Positions 21,528 through 34,660 are shown, numbered from the stretch's first letter. The stretch is DNA of 64,000 nt from Molanna angustata (GCA_963576475.1 OY754969.1:27813388-27877387); one strand, 5' to 3'. The notes: generated by a model from the sequence alone, not told the origin. A program made the numbers and translations.

Positions 21528-22450
21528 GCATTCATGCAACGATGCATAAATGAAATATAAACAATAAATGTTTGTAAGGATATAAGCGAATGGCGCTCGG
21601 TTTTCTCACCCTCACCAGATTGTGACATGTGACATGGCGTAATGGTATGTACATATGTGTGAATATAGAATTATTCAATAAATACCGTTTTTATACCCTG
21701 TAACACTGATATTTGTACTTTCATATTGAAAATTTGAAATTGTATTTAAAATTAACTGTAAATACAATTTCAAATGAGTGCTGACCCATAACCCCATACT
21801 AAAAATGAAGTTAATATGTTTTTTTTTTAATAATGTGTTGACAATAAAATAGCAATGAACCAAAATAGAAAACATATTTTTATGATGAAGTATGAAGGAA
21901 AAATAAATGGCGTGCAATATTGTCGGCTCATAAAACAATATAAAAAACAATATATTGCATCACGATCGTAACATTTTCCGATGGTGCCGTTATTTACGAG
22001 TACAATATTGTTTTCCAGGATGCACTTCACAAGTTTCAACACAATAATTTTATAACAGAAATTCAAAACCTTTCACGTGAAAGAAATACTAAGATAAAAA
22101 TAGTTCATAGGAATAAATGGATTATGAAAGTAGATAAGCGGAAATTGGAATTAGGTGTTTACGGATAAATATAACTATTAATAACTATTTTGACAGATTA
22201 ATGTATAAAATCTAGAATTTAATTAAATATGTTTTATACATATAAATTGAAATTAATTATTCAGAAGTCGTTTATTTTTTTTGAATATAATCGTTTTAAT
22301 TGTGATAGTTTTAGTTAGAGTAGCATTTTATAGTCTTTTCTTGAAAACAGAATTTCCCAATGACCCTACAAAATGTTGATTTATTTATTTATTTGTTACT
22401 TTTCGTTCATATAATTTGTACACTGGTGATCTTACTGTCAACCAACCAAC
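21528..22450. other. AT-rich non-coding DNA
   Basis: A second short LINE-tail-like string ('gacatggcgtaatggtatgt') lies at about 21630-21650. No gene. Confidence 0.35.
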
Positions 22451-22636
22451 CTGGGGGGCAAGTCTGGTCCAACCAGCGAAATCAAATCCCTCATGATTTC
22501 CCTTATCATATGGATATAATTATCATATAGAGTTCTATGACATCTTAAGATATTGTAGAACTTAATAATTATATCCATGATATGGGTAATCGTGAGGGTT
22601 TTGATTTCGCTGGTTGGACCAGACTTGCCCCCCCAG
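22451..22636. mobile_element. 186-bp palindromic MITE
   Basis: Starts ctggggggcaagtctggtcc and ends with its inverse, ggaccagacttgccccccca followed by g. The arms are about 70 bp with a few mismatches and the loop is about 45 bp. No coding. Confidence 0.85.
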
Positions 22637-22719
22637 AGTTATCAATGAAACATAAAGAAGTATGTAGGTAATGTAGGTATTTTTTTTCAACATCTCAAAA
22701 GAGATGGAAGAAAAGAGAT

Positions 22720-23165
22720 TGTGGATGAAAGCAAAGAAAATCGCAGACATTCTTTCAGGGCTTATGACCTGTCGTCGGGTGGCTTTAGTGATCACCTTAC
22801 GCACTTGCAATATTCACTAATTTAATGTCTTGGAGTGAATTTTCGTTTTAAGAGCTGTTATGTTGAAATTTTTCAATAAAAAACGTCATAATTTGTCAGA
22901 TCTGCAGTGTCATCTGCGGTCTAATAACCAAAGTTTCCGATTGGTCGCTAGGGACATGACAGTTCTATATGTTTCAATAAAAATGGTAAGAGATATAAGT
23001 TTTGGCTGGGTTCGATAGATGGCCACCTTACAACATCTATATGAAGGATTACCCCTTGATTGAATATATAATTTTCAACTTAACACCTGTTCAAGGAAAA
23101 TTCACTACAACACATTTAATTTATGAATGTTGCAAATGCGTAAAGAGATCACTAAAACGAACCTA
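22720..23165. repeat. fragments of dispersed family Y
   Basis: Reverse-strand 22740-22815 contains a degraded 'gcaagtgcgtaaggtgatca' and 'gacaggtcataagccctga', matching 15580-15640. A plus-strand scrap ('gttgcaaatgcgtaaagaga') lies at 23128-23147. Confidence 0.5.
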
Positions 23166-24765
23166 AAGTATATCCTTCTATATGTTTCATTATTCCCATA
23201 TTTACATAGCATTTGTTTTATGCAGAAAATAATTTCAATCACATAACCAGAGTTAATGTTAAATACACAATACGATGTGTACCATGGCAATAAACCAATC
23301 ACTTGACAAAAAAAATAAAGAATTGAAATATTACTATTATTATTACTTACCTTCGATTTAAATATGAATATATTCTATAGTTGTAGCCAAATATCTTGAA
23401 CTTTTAGCCGAGAAGGGGGGCGATTTGCATATAAACCAACGAAGCGAAAAGACACAAATTTGGCGAAAATTATATATATTATTAATTATGTAGAAGAACT
23501 GAGAGGTGCCGAAAACTTTCGTTTTGAATTCTATAATTTGGAATCTCTTGCGTTCCTAATTCGAAATGATTGATTCATTCATACAATCACGACATATCCT
23601 ACATTGAGGGACAACCAGCGAAAAGTGAGCGGGGATGCGTTGCTTAATAATAGGAAATATCACGACACATGCGTACATCCCCATACACTAGTTTCGTTTC
23701 ACGCAAAAAGGCACTTAATTCAATATGGGTTTTGAACCTCATTGAGGAACTATGAGAGATAATATTTCGTCTGTTGTATTTTCGATTACACGGAACACCC
23801 GAATACAATAATTATATAAACGAGTGGAAGCACTATTATAAGCCGGTGACTCACGGCGAAGATTGAAAAATTTATAATAAGTATTGGTTGTGCATCACTG
23901 TTTTACAACATTGTAACATTTTTGTTTTCTTATATAAGTCTTCCAGAATATTCTCAGTGGACGGTGATATCCATTTTCTTAATGGCGCATTGCAACATAT
24001 AACACGTCTCCGGGTGTAAGTTTTAACTCTATAGGTATAAAGAGATTGATGTTGCTGGCAAAGCTGGTAGTTATATCTCAAGCATTGGCAAACTCGAAGT
24101 TTTAAACGGTTCTTTTAGTCGAGGATATCTCTCTTAAATCGACCCAATAAATTAAAGAATATTATATCGTCTTGGAATAAAAGTACAAATTTCCAATAAA
24201 TTTGTACTTTTATGGATTTTTTTACGGCGCTGGCCGATTTAATAATGATATTAATAACAATTAAGCACTACAAATAATAACACTCAATTATTATTATTAC
24301 CATTATACACTTCCTCAAAAGAATTTGCAGATCAATGCGTAAATTGTAGATTATTTAATAGAACAAAATAAAATGCAACAAACGCATCATCAAGCCTTCC
24401 ATTGGAAATAATTCACCTATCCAGATACTTAATAATATATCAAAGGCTCTGAAGAGGTCTCTATACTACCTATCAACCCTATTGATTCCCGAATATAAAC
24501 GTTTAAAAAATCTTTAACGATTCTACATGTATTCGTTGTTACCATTTTTTGTATTTTTATTATTCTGAAATATATAAATCTGAAATTTCTAAATTACGGA
24601 CTAACGATTTCGGAATAATACCAGTGGCTGAAATAATGAACGGTTGTATTATTATTTTACGAGAATGCCAAAGTCTTTTAATCTTGTTACGTAAAGCGGT
24701 ATATTTTCTAATTTATATTTAGTTATACAAGAGTTATTGCACAGATTATTAAAATTATTATATTT
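23166..24765. other. AT-rich non-coding DNA with one perfect hairpin
   Basis: A perfect 16-bp stem (24177-24192 with 24198-24213; ataaaagtacaaattt, loop ccaat) is the only structure noticed. No gene is seen. Confidence 0.45.
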
Positions 24766-25110
24766 TTAACTGACTTCCAAAAACGGAGAAGGTTATCAAT
24801 ATTACGTGATTACTTTACATATGTACAGCGATAATACTTTAAAACGTTTTCCGTTTTAGATAATTATTTTTTCATTAGAAATGGGGTGCTTCCGATTGGT
24901 CCCATTTCATTTTGGTTAAGATATGATGATGGAATCCATGACGAAATAATCAAAAATTGAAAGTTACAAAATCAGCGATAATTCTTTACCACGTCGTCCG
25001 AATTTTATTATTTCTTTTTCATTAGAAAAGACTGTGGTGGTTCCATCTGAACTAAGTCAAGATATTTGATTAGGGAATCATGAGATATCATGAAACTCAT
25101 CTGTTTGCTA
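24766..25110 (+). repeat. dispersed arthropod-type repeat
   Basis: Begins 'aactgacttccaaaaacgga' then 'gaaggttatcaat', a string I recall as a common dispersed repeat of Lepidoptera and other arthropods. It continues with two rough internal duplicates around 'ttctttttcattagaaa' and 'attttttcattagaaat'. No coding. Class unknown to me. Confidence 0.45.
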
Positions 25111-25999
25111 AGGATTTGCGTATTATTGTATAGGCGAATTGTATGAAAGATAATATTAATTCATATATACATACATACGACATGTAACTCGTGGGATAGG
25201 CAGAGAGAATCGAACGCCCCTTTTTTTCTATCTTGACACACCTTAATTTCGGAGTCTGTTAATATGTGAAAGATAATATACAATATTTATATATTTGTCA
25301 TTTTTCGATTTGATTTTGAATGTAAAAACTAGAGCAGGCTGTTAACAAAGTTTCCCCAAAGAAATACAATATACACATGAAACTCTATGTCACCATATCT
25401 TAAAATTTCTCATTCTCAATATATTTTTTAATATTTGTATGAAAAATGCTGCAAATATCTATATTTTTTTTTACTGTTTGTTATTAGGTACTTATCGTAG
25501 CTTTTCCGAAACGTCCGTAAAGATCTATCAATGAACTATTATCTGGTTTTATTGAATACTTACTTACAGTTAAGAATTTCAATTTTATAAACATAAAATA
25601 TTATTTACAAGTTTTCCATAATGATATGTAGGTTGGTAATTAATAGTGAATAACTGAATACTCTCTCCAGAAAACATAATATGTATGAATACCCAATGAA
25701 ATTACTAAATGCCTCTTATTACTAGAACTTGTGTTATAATTAACATGAAGGGGAGAAGAATGGCGTGCTTATAATAAATACATAGCTACCAATAGTGATA
25801 ATGTGGATCCAGAGTACTTGAGCATAGCATAACCTCCCCCCCCCCCCGCCCCTGCACCGGTAGCAGAAGCTTAAATTTCACGCGAAATGAAATAAATTGT
25901 TGACATAATAAAAAAAACTTTAAAGTTCCTTTCATTCTTAGTGTTTTAACTGTGATGTAATCTTAAAATTTATCCAATGTATATTTACAATGAAATAAG
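25111..25999. other. AT-rich non-coding DNA
   Basis: Contains a run of 13 C at about 25836-25848. Otherwise nothing recognised. Confidence 0.4.
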
Positions 26000-26311
26000 C
26001 ATAGAATAATAATAGTATAGAATACTCTTTAGCCTGCAGTAAACGCGACTGCTTTATATTGACTAATTTGGTCAACATTTTGCTACGAGCATTCAGTAAT
26101 CATTTGGCCGTCTGCGTGATACGTTCTCCAAATAGGGAATTTTTTAACTGCTTGCAAAATTATTTACGCAGTCATAACGGGTAGTAGGTACTATACGAAC
26201 GATGTCTACCAGCAGAGTCATACATAAATTGACACGAGCCGGCCAATTAAATGGCTTCACACAAGATATTGTATGGGAATGAGTATTCTATAGTTTTATT
26301 ATTATTCTATG
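26000..26311. mobile_element. 312-bp MITE with about 30-bp inverted ends
   Basis: The left end catagaataataatagtata is mirrored by the right end tttattattattctatg. The inverted ends continue through 'tatagaatact' and 'agtattctata'. The interior is unrelated and non-coding. Confidence 0.75.
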
Positions 26312-27170
26312 GAATTAACATACTAAATTGAATAAAAATGTTCATCATTTCAACCCCTTCTAAGATTCTTTGCTTCCGGACTTTGTTTATTCAAGAACAA
26401 CACTGACCCTCAATATTGATGATTATATTCTATAATAATATTTTTCGGTTTTGTAACATCCATTATAGAAGTATGTATTTGTAATTCAAATAGGAAGTTT
26501 TCGTTTAATATTCCATAAATATATTTTTTCTTGTATAAATATTCTATTTTGAATAGATTTCATAAATATTCTATACAACCCGATAATATAGATTTTTATA
26601 GATGCTTCCGTATCTATTCATGCAGGTTTTTTTTTATAACGTGATTTCTACGATAATGTTTTTGCAGTTTGACATATTGTTTACGTTGGACACTGAAATA
26701 TTTTTTTAAGTATCTCATTGGTTCTCATAGAATTATTTTCCAAATAAATATTCTCTTGTTAAGAGTTACAATACAGTATAAATATATTTGAGTATATTTT
26801 CCATCTTTTAAATAAATCCAATAATATTTTTAAAGGAAAAAATATTCAACAATCAATATTACTTTTTTAAAGACAAAACAATTATGTTATAAAACAGAAT
26901 CAGTATGAAAAGCTGTACATAGTTTACATATCTCAGAAAATGCTACCAAATTTTGCTTCATATGCATTAATGATTCTGAGAATAATAATTCGATGTTAAA
27001 CTTGTCATTGAAACAAAAAGAAAAAAATGTGTTCTATTAATTTTTCAGTTGGTCCAAAATTTCAAGGGACTCAATAAAATCAATGATAAGTATATTTTTG
27101 AAATATTTTAATTGAATACTAAAATAAAACGTTTTAAACTATATATTAAAATACAAATCTCCAAATTAAG
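26312..27170. other. AT-rich non-coding DNA
   Basis: Nothing recognised. Confidence 0.4.
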
Positions 27171-27174
27171 TGTG

Positions 27175-27795
27175 TTAGTATCGAAAGGGTAAAACAATTT
27201 AAGTACTTGGGTATTATAATAACTGAGAATTTAGACCCTGACACTGAAGTAAAATGCAGAATAGAAGCGGCCCGATCGGCGTTTTACAAATGAAAAATCT
27301 TCACCTCGACAACAATATCAACTGAATGCTGAGACAAAGAATGGTCAAGTGTTATGTGTGGTCAGTTCTGCTTTATGGGGTGGAGGCGCGGACTCTCTAA
27401 GTTAATATTATAAACCGCCTTGGAGCATTTGAAATGTGGATCCACCGCAGAATGCTAAGAATATCGTGGACTGACATGGTCAGTAACACTGAAGTACTAC
27501 GTAGAGCCAACACCAACAGATAATTATTCACCAATCTAAAGCTCCGTAAAGTGTTGTACTTCGGCCATATTCTGAGAAGTGAAAAGTATGCAATTCTTCA
27601 GCTCGTCATGAAGGGGAAGAATGAGGGTCGTAAAGGGGTCGGAAGAAGGCATCTTTCCTGGCTGCGAAACATCCGCGAATGGACCGGTAAGAGAACTGTG
27701 GAGGAGCTGTTTCGCACTGCAAAGGACAGGGAGGCTTTCTTTATGGTGGCCGTTAACGTCGGGGAGACCTGACATGACACAAGAAGAAGAAACTA
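27175..27795 (+). pseudogene. RTE/BovB-like LINE, C-terminal region
   Basis: The frame reads VKQFKYLGIIITENLDPDTE, KCRIEAARSAFYK, a stop, KCYVWSVLLYGVEA, GAFEMWIHRRMLRISWTDMV, VLRRANTNR, a stop, LYFGHILRSEKYAILQLVMK, and GRKGVGRRHLSWLRNIREW. This is the typical C-terminus after the RT of RTE/BovB-type elements. Stops are at the FYK, TIST, R-TL and NTNR positions. It ends with 'gacacaagaagaagaaact'. The RT core is absent. Confidence 0.82.
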
Positions 27796-28284
27796 TATAC
27801 AGAAGATTTCGTGGATGCATTAAACATCTGATAAAGATTAATTATTAAAGACATCATCATATTTTATTTATAGATTTGTAAAGTCTTCCATCTCTTTCAA
27901 ATAAAATATACATTATTTCTGGGAAGTTACATACAAAGTTTTTTTTTATAGAAACATGTTTTGTACAATACATTCGTCTTCATTTATTGGGTGAAACAAA
28001 TAATTCACAGTTTCGTGTAATGTTTCCGTATAATATTAGTAAACGGAAAATAAATCATATTACAAAACTATAAAAACCTGTTTCAGTATTTTCTTTATGT
28101 ACATGTTCTGTGAAATCATATAACTTACAATTTAATAGAACAGTTGGCTGAATACTGACTGTTGAATACTATTGTTCAAAAAAAATACTTTCTCTCAAGC
28201 ATTCATAAAATGTTTTTATACGGTTAAAAGCGCGTCCAAAGTAAATCATATAAAATCAAATAAAAGTAACAGAATCAAAACACG
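27796..28284. other. AT-rich non-coding DNA
   Basis: Nothing recognised. Confidence 0.4.
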
Positions 28285-28497
28285 ATACAATAATTTATTG
28301 TATTGTATTGTATTGCTTTTCGGGCAGCTATCAAGTGCTGTGTCAAATATTAATTTAACGTCATTCAATAACAAGTTGTCCCATTCTAGAAACTTAAACA
28401 CAATTAAAATCTGTGTCTCCACCAGGAATCGAACCCAAATATTTGGCTCAGGAATCTCAAAATCGAACCAACTGAGCCACGAATATCGACCTAGAAA
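28285..28497 (-). mobile_element. tRNA-derived SINE, second family, degraded
   Basis: On the reverse strand the head reads 'cgtggctcagttggttcgat' (A box) and later 'gggttcgattcctggtgga' (B box). It continues with 'cagattttaattgtgttta' and ends in (ataca)n at 28298-28315. The copy at 38381-38593 shares head, body and orientation. The segment between A and B boxes appears rearranged here. Confidence 0.75.
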
Positions 28498-28599
28498 ACA
28501 AACATAAAACCAACACATAAAAAATAATAAATATCATTTATCAATAGGATCGTTGATGATAGAAAATAAATTATCTTGGTATTCAAAATAAATTGAATA

Positions 28600-28860
28600 T
28601 TTTAATAGTTGCATATACGCATTCTCAATAGATGGCGTTACAAAAAAAATTTATTCACTTCATAGAAGGCGATAGAGTTTATCTGCTTATATTCAAGTAA
28701 AAGGATTTTGATGAATAACATATCATAAGCTTTGTAGCTGCCTTGATTTCCCAGTTCTCCTATACTATTCCAACTTCGTATTTATTGAGATATTACAAAT
28801 TTGTCATAAAAATATCAGAAATAAATTTCCAACTGAGATAATTAAAAAAAATATAGATTT
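28600..28860 (+). repeat. dispersed repeat family Y, copy 3 (internally deleted)
   Basis: Begins 'agttgcatatacgcattctc' and contains 'aatagatggcgttac', 'tagctgccttgatttcccag' and 'ttccaacttcgtatttattg', in the same order as 15380-15700. The middle part is missing compared with copy 1. Confidence 0.65.
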
Positions 28861-29837
28861 TTCTGAAAAAACAAGAACAAATATATTCAACGAAATTCTG
28901 TTTTTTATAAAAAAAATCCCAATGTTTTAATTGAAAATATATTAAGCAACATACCTACACATTTTAATTATTAATAGTGAAAAATACTCTAGTATGCTCT
29001 CCATTTTTTAAAAGTTGCTAAAAAAAAGATACGCTTTAATTAAATAATTAATTTACTAACGAAAATTTCTGACTGCGTAAAAATATTTTCTGTTATATAT
29101 CAACAAAGGCTAAAATGCACAAAAAAAAATATACATAATTATTTTTAATATTTTAAACAGAAACCCAGTTTGCCAAAGCAAAATCATCCAGCTCTGGACT
29201 TTAAATTTAGAAAAGAACAAGAAAATTTGATAATATTTATTATATCAACGAAAACTTTTTTAGTCTACGAGTACCTACCTATCTTTTTTTTTTCATATAA
29301 CTTTTTTAGTCTGCAAGTATTCTCTATTTTCCAGAAACTTATTTTTTTCAATACTTTTACCACAGACCCAGATATCGGATAAAGTTTATTATTATATTAT
29401 CTGATATGAGTTCAAAGATTTATCTCGACCTCTCCTAAACCTTCTGGCGTATTTAAATATTTATCAAGTCGGTTGAGTTATGATACATTTTATGGACACA
29501 GACTGCCCGTTTGTTTCACGAAATATGTAAAAAAAAATAATGTGTATAGTAAAAACAGTCAGGACAGCGCAACATGGAGGCGAATAAATGAGACGTTCTT
29601 CAACGAGTGAACGGAAATAGGCTAATGAAAAAGAAGAAGAAACAGTCTCTTCACTCACTGGTTGGTTCTATAACGCGAAAACTAAAATTTTGTTTAATTC
29701 ATTTGTAAATAAGTAGATATGTATATTTGATAATGTAACACGTATTAGTAATTGTGTTCCTAAAAAAAATTTATTCTAATAAAAAACAGAAAAAGACTAT
29801 GTATAACTCGGATAATTGAAAATTTAATAAGTAGGTA
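28861..29837. other. AT-rich non-coding DNA
   Basis: No gene. The frames at 29170-29382 and 29464-29658 have no recognised motif. Confidence 0.35.
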
Positions 29838-29990
29838 GATGGGTGGTGGCAAAGGAGTTAGCGCGCTGGTTTAGTAATCCAATAGAAGCGAATTCGAATC
29901 CTGCCACGACCTATTTCGTTCACCGATAATAGTACAAGCATTTATACATAGTTTAGGAAATGTATAAGGATGTATATTATGTACTTGTTA
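29838..29990 (+). mobile_element. tRNA-derived SINE, third family
   Basis: A-box-like 'ggtggcaaaggagttagcgc' is followed by B box aattcgaatcc at 29891-29901, with a cloverleaf-like spacing of about 45 bases. The body after 'gccacgacc' is AT-rich and its end is uncertain. No other copy is seen in the window. Confidence 0.6.
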
Positions 29991-31299
29991 CGAGGACACA
30001 TTCAATCCTTTTTAAACAAAAGATAATAACATGCCATGGAAAAATGTATTTATTGTGAACTATTGCAAAAATAATGTGTAGACATTCTTTAAATACATGC
30101 TGCAAATGTACCCTTTTTCGCAAAATATTAATTATATTTCTGGAAAATGAGTTCTTCTTCGATCGTGCTGTCATCTTCTGGTTATTGCACTTTCACAATT
30201 GAAGAATTTATCGTTGGCGACATTTGTCTTTAGATATCACGTTGTTTGATTTTTATAAGTTACTAAATTGAATTAGCGTCATTTAATGCGTTGAGAGAAA
30301 GCATCAACTTATCACAATGTAAATTGAGTGGAATGAAACAAAGACGAATGACGAACCGCATGTCATGGATAACTTAACATCTCTACAACTGAGAATAGAA
30401 TCAGAATCATCCGTTGGCAGTCTGTTATATTGATTCGAGACATTATTTATAAACTGGATGGAATTCCTCAACATCATATCTGATTACCTCGACTCCAGCT
30501 GATTGCAATCTAATAAGGAAACTACGTGCTTCCATATAATATGTATGAACAGTTTAATCAACTCGCAACAAAATTACGTAAAACAATCATTTTTATTATA
30601 AAAAAAGAACAATGATCACATCAGTATATTTCATCAAGCATTTTCAAAGTTACACACATTCAATCACATATTTTGATATATATGACGTTTTGTGATATAT
30701 ATTTTCAATATTTTGGTTCCTGGAAGAATGAGGGCCAAGTGTTCCTTCAATAATCTGGCTATGTAAAAATAAAAGGTTTTTGCCAATATCGGCATTATTA
30801 TCAAGCCAGCTTACAAATGTAACCTTTGTTTGTGTAATAAATAATTAAATGAATGAATGAAAATAAATTATTAATGAATAAATAATAAAAATGAATGAGT
30901 GAATCTCTTGGGTCTCTTTAAAAATTTGTATTTATTATGTACTTCCTGCTTTTCGTGCAAATGAAAACATATCAATTCAAAATTTGATTTATTCACAAAT
31001 TAGGTAGCCGTAATAGGTTTATGTTTGATTTCTATTTTAAAGCATAATCAGTTTTACCAAATAACAAAGATATTACATTATAGAATGAATTCAAACGTGA
31101 ATTTAGGATACATGAGAAAAATTGAAATGATTGAAATATCAGCTATCTTTAATCGCTTTGTTTTAACAACGAATGAGGTTATTTTATGTTATTTTGTGAT
31201 TAAAAAGTAAAATTCAGTTAAATCATAAAATTTGATGCATAGATAAAAAATATCAAGTCTTAATAAATAAATTACTAAGACTGTTGAAAATTTAAAACT
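29991..31299. other. AT-rich non-coding DNA
   Basis: Contains a short tandem of 'aatgaatga' type repeats at about 30850-30900. No gene recognised. Confidence 0.4.
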
Positions 31300-31430
31300 G
31301 AACAAGGAGATTAGGCGGATCTCTGAGACCATGCATGGTCACCATAATGCTGGAGCAGAGCTAGAAGAAGTTTTTGGAGGGATCACATAAACAGATCCAC
31401 GATATTCATATAGAAGAAGAAGAAGAGTTA
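31300..31430 (+). mobile_element. probable LINE 3' tail
   Basis: A GC-richer island ('ggcggatctctgagacc' to 'ggatcacataaacagatcca') ends in (gaa)n, like the 3' ends of the RTE-like copies in this window. No diagnostic protein motif remains. Confidence 0.35.
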
Positions 31431-32829
31431 ACATTTGAATTTGCGTCTGTACCTACCTAATTTATTTTCCCGAATATAAATTAAAAAATGGTTTTGAAAT
31501 CAATTGATTTCACCGAGAAGGTGCAACGGGTATTAGTACATAGGATGTCCTGATATTTTCGTTTGCTTCACGAAATAACGGTCCATTTAACAAGCATAAT
31601 TAATTGCACATTTATCAGAAAACTGTTGTTCCTTCTGACCTCTGTTCAGCACCTACAAGGCAGAACGTAAACAAAAAATCTCGCAGAAATACATTATCTG
31701 ATAAAATTCAAAGTTTTCCTACGGTTTCGTTCATTAATCCGTCAATGTCGGACGAAAAACTGATCCGGCAATTGATTAACTCAATGAGCACAAATAAACC
31801 TGACGAATAAAATTGATTTTTTTTGGGAGGAAAAACCTTTCAAACTTCCGAGGACATTGCCGTATTACAGCACCAGGATTTCGGTTAAAGCTTCGTGTAA
31901 TTGATTTAGAATTGCCTCTAACCAACTTATTAGATTTCATATCCGACGAATAATCCATCACAAATGCTTCATCTACATGATTTTATTAATATTATGAAAC
32001 AGGATGCTGCTATGATTGATTGTCTTTAATTTGTATTTGCATTTTAATCAGTGAATATTTAAAAACCACATTTTTTTATTATATTCGTGAATCTTCTCGT
32101 GCAGTTTCTCTTTTGTTTCCTTAATATTGAATACATAAAGAAAAAGTTCTTTTAATATATTGTGTGCTTCATTTTTTTTTGTGTATTTGATGGATATTGC
32201 AATATTTTCTTGTTTGTTGTTTTTTTTTAATGTAAGAAATAAATTAAGTCGTAAATTTGTTTTTTATTCAACTTGTTTATTTTACTTATGTTTATACTAG
32301 ATTTTTTGTCATCTAAATAAAATATACATACATACAATATTAAAAACCTCTACAAGATAATTTCATTTTATCATACCTGCAAAAATCGTACTTGATCGAA
32401 GTATATACTTGAATTACAACCACTTATAAAGTCTATATTTTTCAGTATTGCGTTACATGGTAAAGTAAAGCAAATTTATTATAAAACTATAAAAAAAGGA
32501 AACAGAAGATATCAGGACAATAAAAAGTAGATAAGCTTTCACAATTTGAAATATGAAATTCTCCTCGAAAAGAAAGAAACTCTGAGCTTCGGGGAGGAGC
32601 TCAAAAAAATTGCAATTTGCAATATACACAAGAGAGATAAAAAAACTACAATTCGTATACAGGCACACAAAAATAAAACATATTATGGTATGGAATATTA
32701 AATTATAGAGTGCAATATAATGTGAGGCGACGGCGTAGAATAGTGCTTCCACTCTTTTCTATGATTGTTTTTGAGTGTCCCGTTAGATCAGGGTAATCGG
32801 AAATACAACAGGCAACAATAACATCTCAC
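31431..32829. other. AT-rich DNA; one unrecognised 68-codon frame
   Basis: A plus-strand frame at 31604-31810 (ending LIRQLINSMSTNKPDE) has mixed, protein-like composition but no motif I know and no second exon in sight. It is not called as a gene. The rest is AT-rich. Confidence 0.3.
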
Positions 32830-32945
32830 ATAGTTCAGCAACGAGGTTCACCACCCATTCGGAATGTAGTGCCTTTTTTGGTGAAACTAGACTCGTGTGT
32901 TGGTAAACACACATGTGTTGTGCTTCCTTTTAGAAAGTAATGCAC
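32830..32945. repeat. short dispersed repeat
   Basis: 'ttcaccacccattcggaatg' followed by a T-rich string and a 'gtgtgttggtaaacacac' hairpin. The same 20-mer occurs at 63489-63508, also followed by a 'gatgtgtgtgatacac'-like string, so it is a shared element fragment. Confidence 0.5.
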
Positions 32946-33534
32946 ACTTGTATGAATGAACGAATATAATGTAATCAAATTTATCGTACGTACTAATATG
33001 ACAGTAAACATAACTTAACTGACAAACTGTTTATACAGTTTTGTGCAAAAATAATAGAACCAAATGTAAATTTTATAAATTAATAAATACTTAAAAAAAA
33101 AATAACCAAATGCCTGTTTTGAAAATGTTTTCGTGAATTTAGCACCCAAAACCATACTTAGTTAATTCAAATGCTTCATAAGTTAAGAGAGAATAAGAAA
33201 AAAATGTAGCGAATCAAAAAAAACAAGATAACTAACATACTCTTTGTGATTCGTCAATGCGGTCAAAGCGGAGAATCAATCATAACCTTAATTGTGATTA
33301 AATATCAAAGATCAAATAATAAAAAATATGAGACAACGAAATATCATTGTTATATTATATTTGCAATTGGCTAAATTACTTATAAATATCATGGACTTTG
33401 CATCTGTCTATATCTGGCATCTGTGACTATTTATTTCTCGAATATTGATATATTAACATTGTGGTTTATTTTGACAAAAAAAATTAAATAAAATTACTTT
33501 GTATAGACCACTATCAATTTGTATATTAGCCACA
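32946..33534. other. AT-rich non-coding DNA
   Basis: Nothing recognised. Confidence 0.4.
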
Positions 33535-33866
33535 TAACGCCTCTCCTAAACAAGCTGCACTGGTTGAGGTGTCCAAGGCGAATAGATAACAAAGTGTGCT
33601 TGACGGTTTTCAAGGCTCTCCATGACTGCACTATATTGGAGACCTTTGTCAGAGGAATGTACCATCAGAGAGACGCTTAACATTGAGATCGCTAGAATCG
33701 CATAATACCAATTCTTCAAAGGAATTGGATAGAGCCAATAAAGCGGCTTACTTATATCGTGGTTTCAGTGTGAACGGACCTATCAAATGGAATAAATTGC
33801 CTTATGAAGTGCGTGAAAAGCAGAGTTTTGGAGTCTTCAGTAAATTACTTAAGAGGCAATAGTAGG
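33535..33866 (+). pseudogene. jockey/CR1-like LINE C-terminal fragment, 5' piece of a split copy
   Basis: Translation gives ITPLLNKLHWLRCPRRIDNK and VCLTVFKALHD, then frame-broken LETFVRGMYHQRD, and later NGPIKWNKLPYEVREKQSF and GVFSKLLKR. This is the LHWL..R..YK.....KALH ... W..LP ... F.....K pattern of jockey/CR1 C-termini. Frameshifts are present. The copy stops near 33866 and appears to resume at 34550. Confidence 0.7.
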
Positions 33867-34144
33867 TTATAAAGTATATTTTGAAAATAATTTCCCTAAT
33901 ATACTCAAAAGATACGTCATTGAAACAAGGAACAATTTGTATGTACATCTTTATTCTATTGCATGAGTTTTTTTGAATTTTGAATTTGTTTAATACTTTT
34001 CTTGTGAAATTACTTTTAGTAAAACCCTTTTTAATTTTTTATTGTAAGTAACTAAAAAACTATAAGACCTATGAAGTACATTTTTACTGCAATTGAAAGA
34101 GAATATGAAAATCTACCAGCGGAGTTTTTTTATTAATAATAATA

Positions 34145-34345
34145 ATAAACACTTCCTTGCACCCTGTGCAAGTGGCGAGTTTATTGCCATATGGCAATTT
34201 CTTCCAACTAACCAGTTTTTCCAGCCCAGAAAAGTAATATTAGCGTAGGGAAATTAATTTAAATAAATTTCTCCTCTACTGGGGATCGAACCCAGGACGC
34301 CCGCACAGAAACCGAACGACTTACCAACTGTGCCAGGCGGTCGGC
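34145..34345 (-). mobile_element. tRNA-derived SINE, fourth family (complete head, body and tail)
   Basis: On the reverse strand: 'gccgaccgcctggcacagtt', 'ggtaagtcgttcggtttctg', B box 'gggttcgatccccagtagag', an AT-rich body, then the tail 'ggttagttggaagaaattgc', 'aataaactcgccacttgcac' and (aat)n. It lies inside the split LINE at 33535-34660. The same family is present at 42887-43230 (expanded) and 46120-46215 (head only). Confidence 0.88.
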
Positions 34346-34545
34346 ATAACTATAATATTTTAATAACTATTCATGCTATTTAAAAAAAAAACTCTACATT
34401 TTTTGATACAAAATTTTTTACATTTTTTGAACGATAAAATGTTGTACATCACCATCTGGTGATATACAATATTTTTTCGTGTTTCATACATTAGAAGGTA
34501 CATAATTTAGTGTGCATTTTTGCGTATATCCGTATACCCGGGGTA

Positions 34546-34660
34546 TACAAGGGCCTTAAGACTTCTCTGTTTCGAAGAGCCAACGAATAAGCAAAAACAC
34601 CATTGTAATGGTATTTTACCATAAAACGGCACTATATAAATTTGATTATTATAATAATTT
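34546..34660 (+). mobile_element. jockey/CR1-like LINE 3' end, second piece of the split copy
   Basis: 'ccttaagacttctctgtttc' then 'gagccaacgaataagcaaaa' matches the 3' end seen in reverse at 21360-21450. Together with 33535-33866 it looks like one LINE interrupted by about 680 bases that include the SINE at 34145-34345. Confidence 0.6.

Noticed and set aside
24177..24213. Rho-independent-type terminator hairpin
   Set aside because: A perfect stem, but in eukaryotic AT-rich DNA with no gene ending beside it.
31604..31810. Possible host exon ending LIRQLINSMSTNKPDE
   Set aside because: No recognised family, no convincing splice acceptor at its start, and AT-rich context. Kept only as a note in the stretch description.
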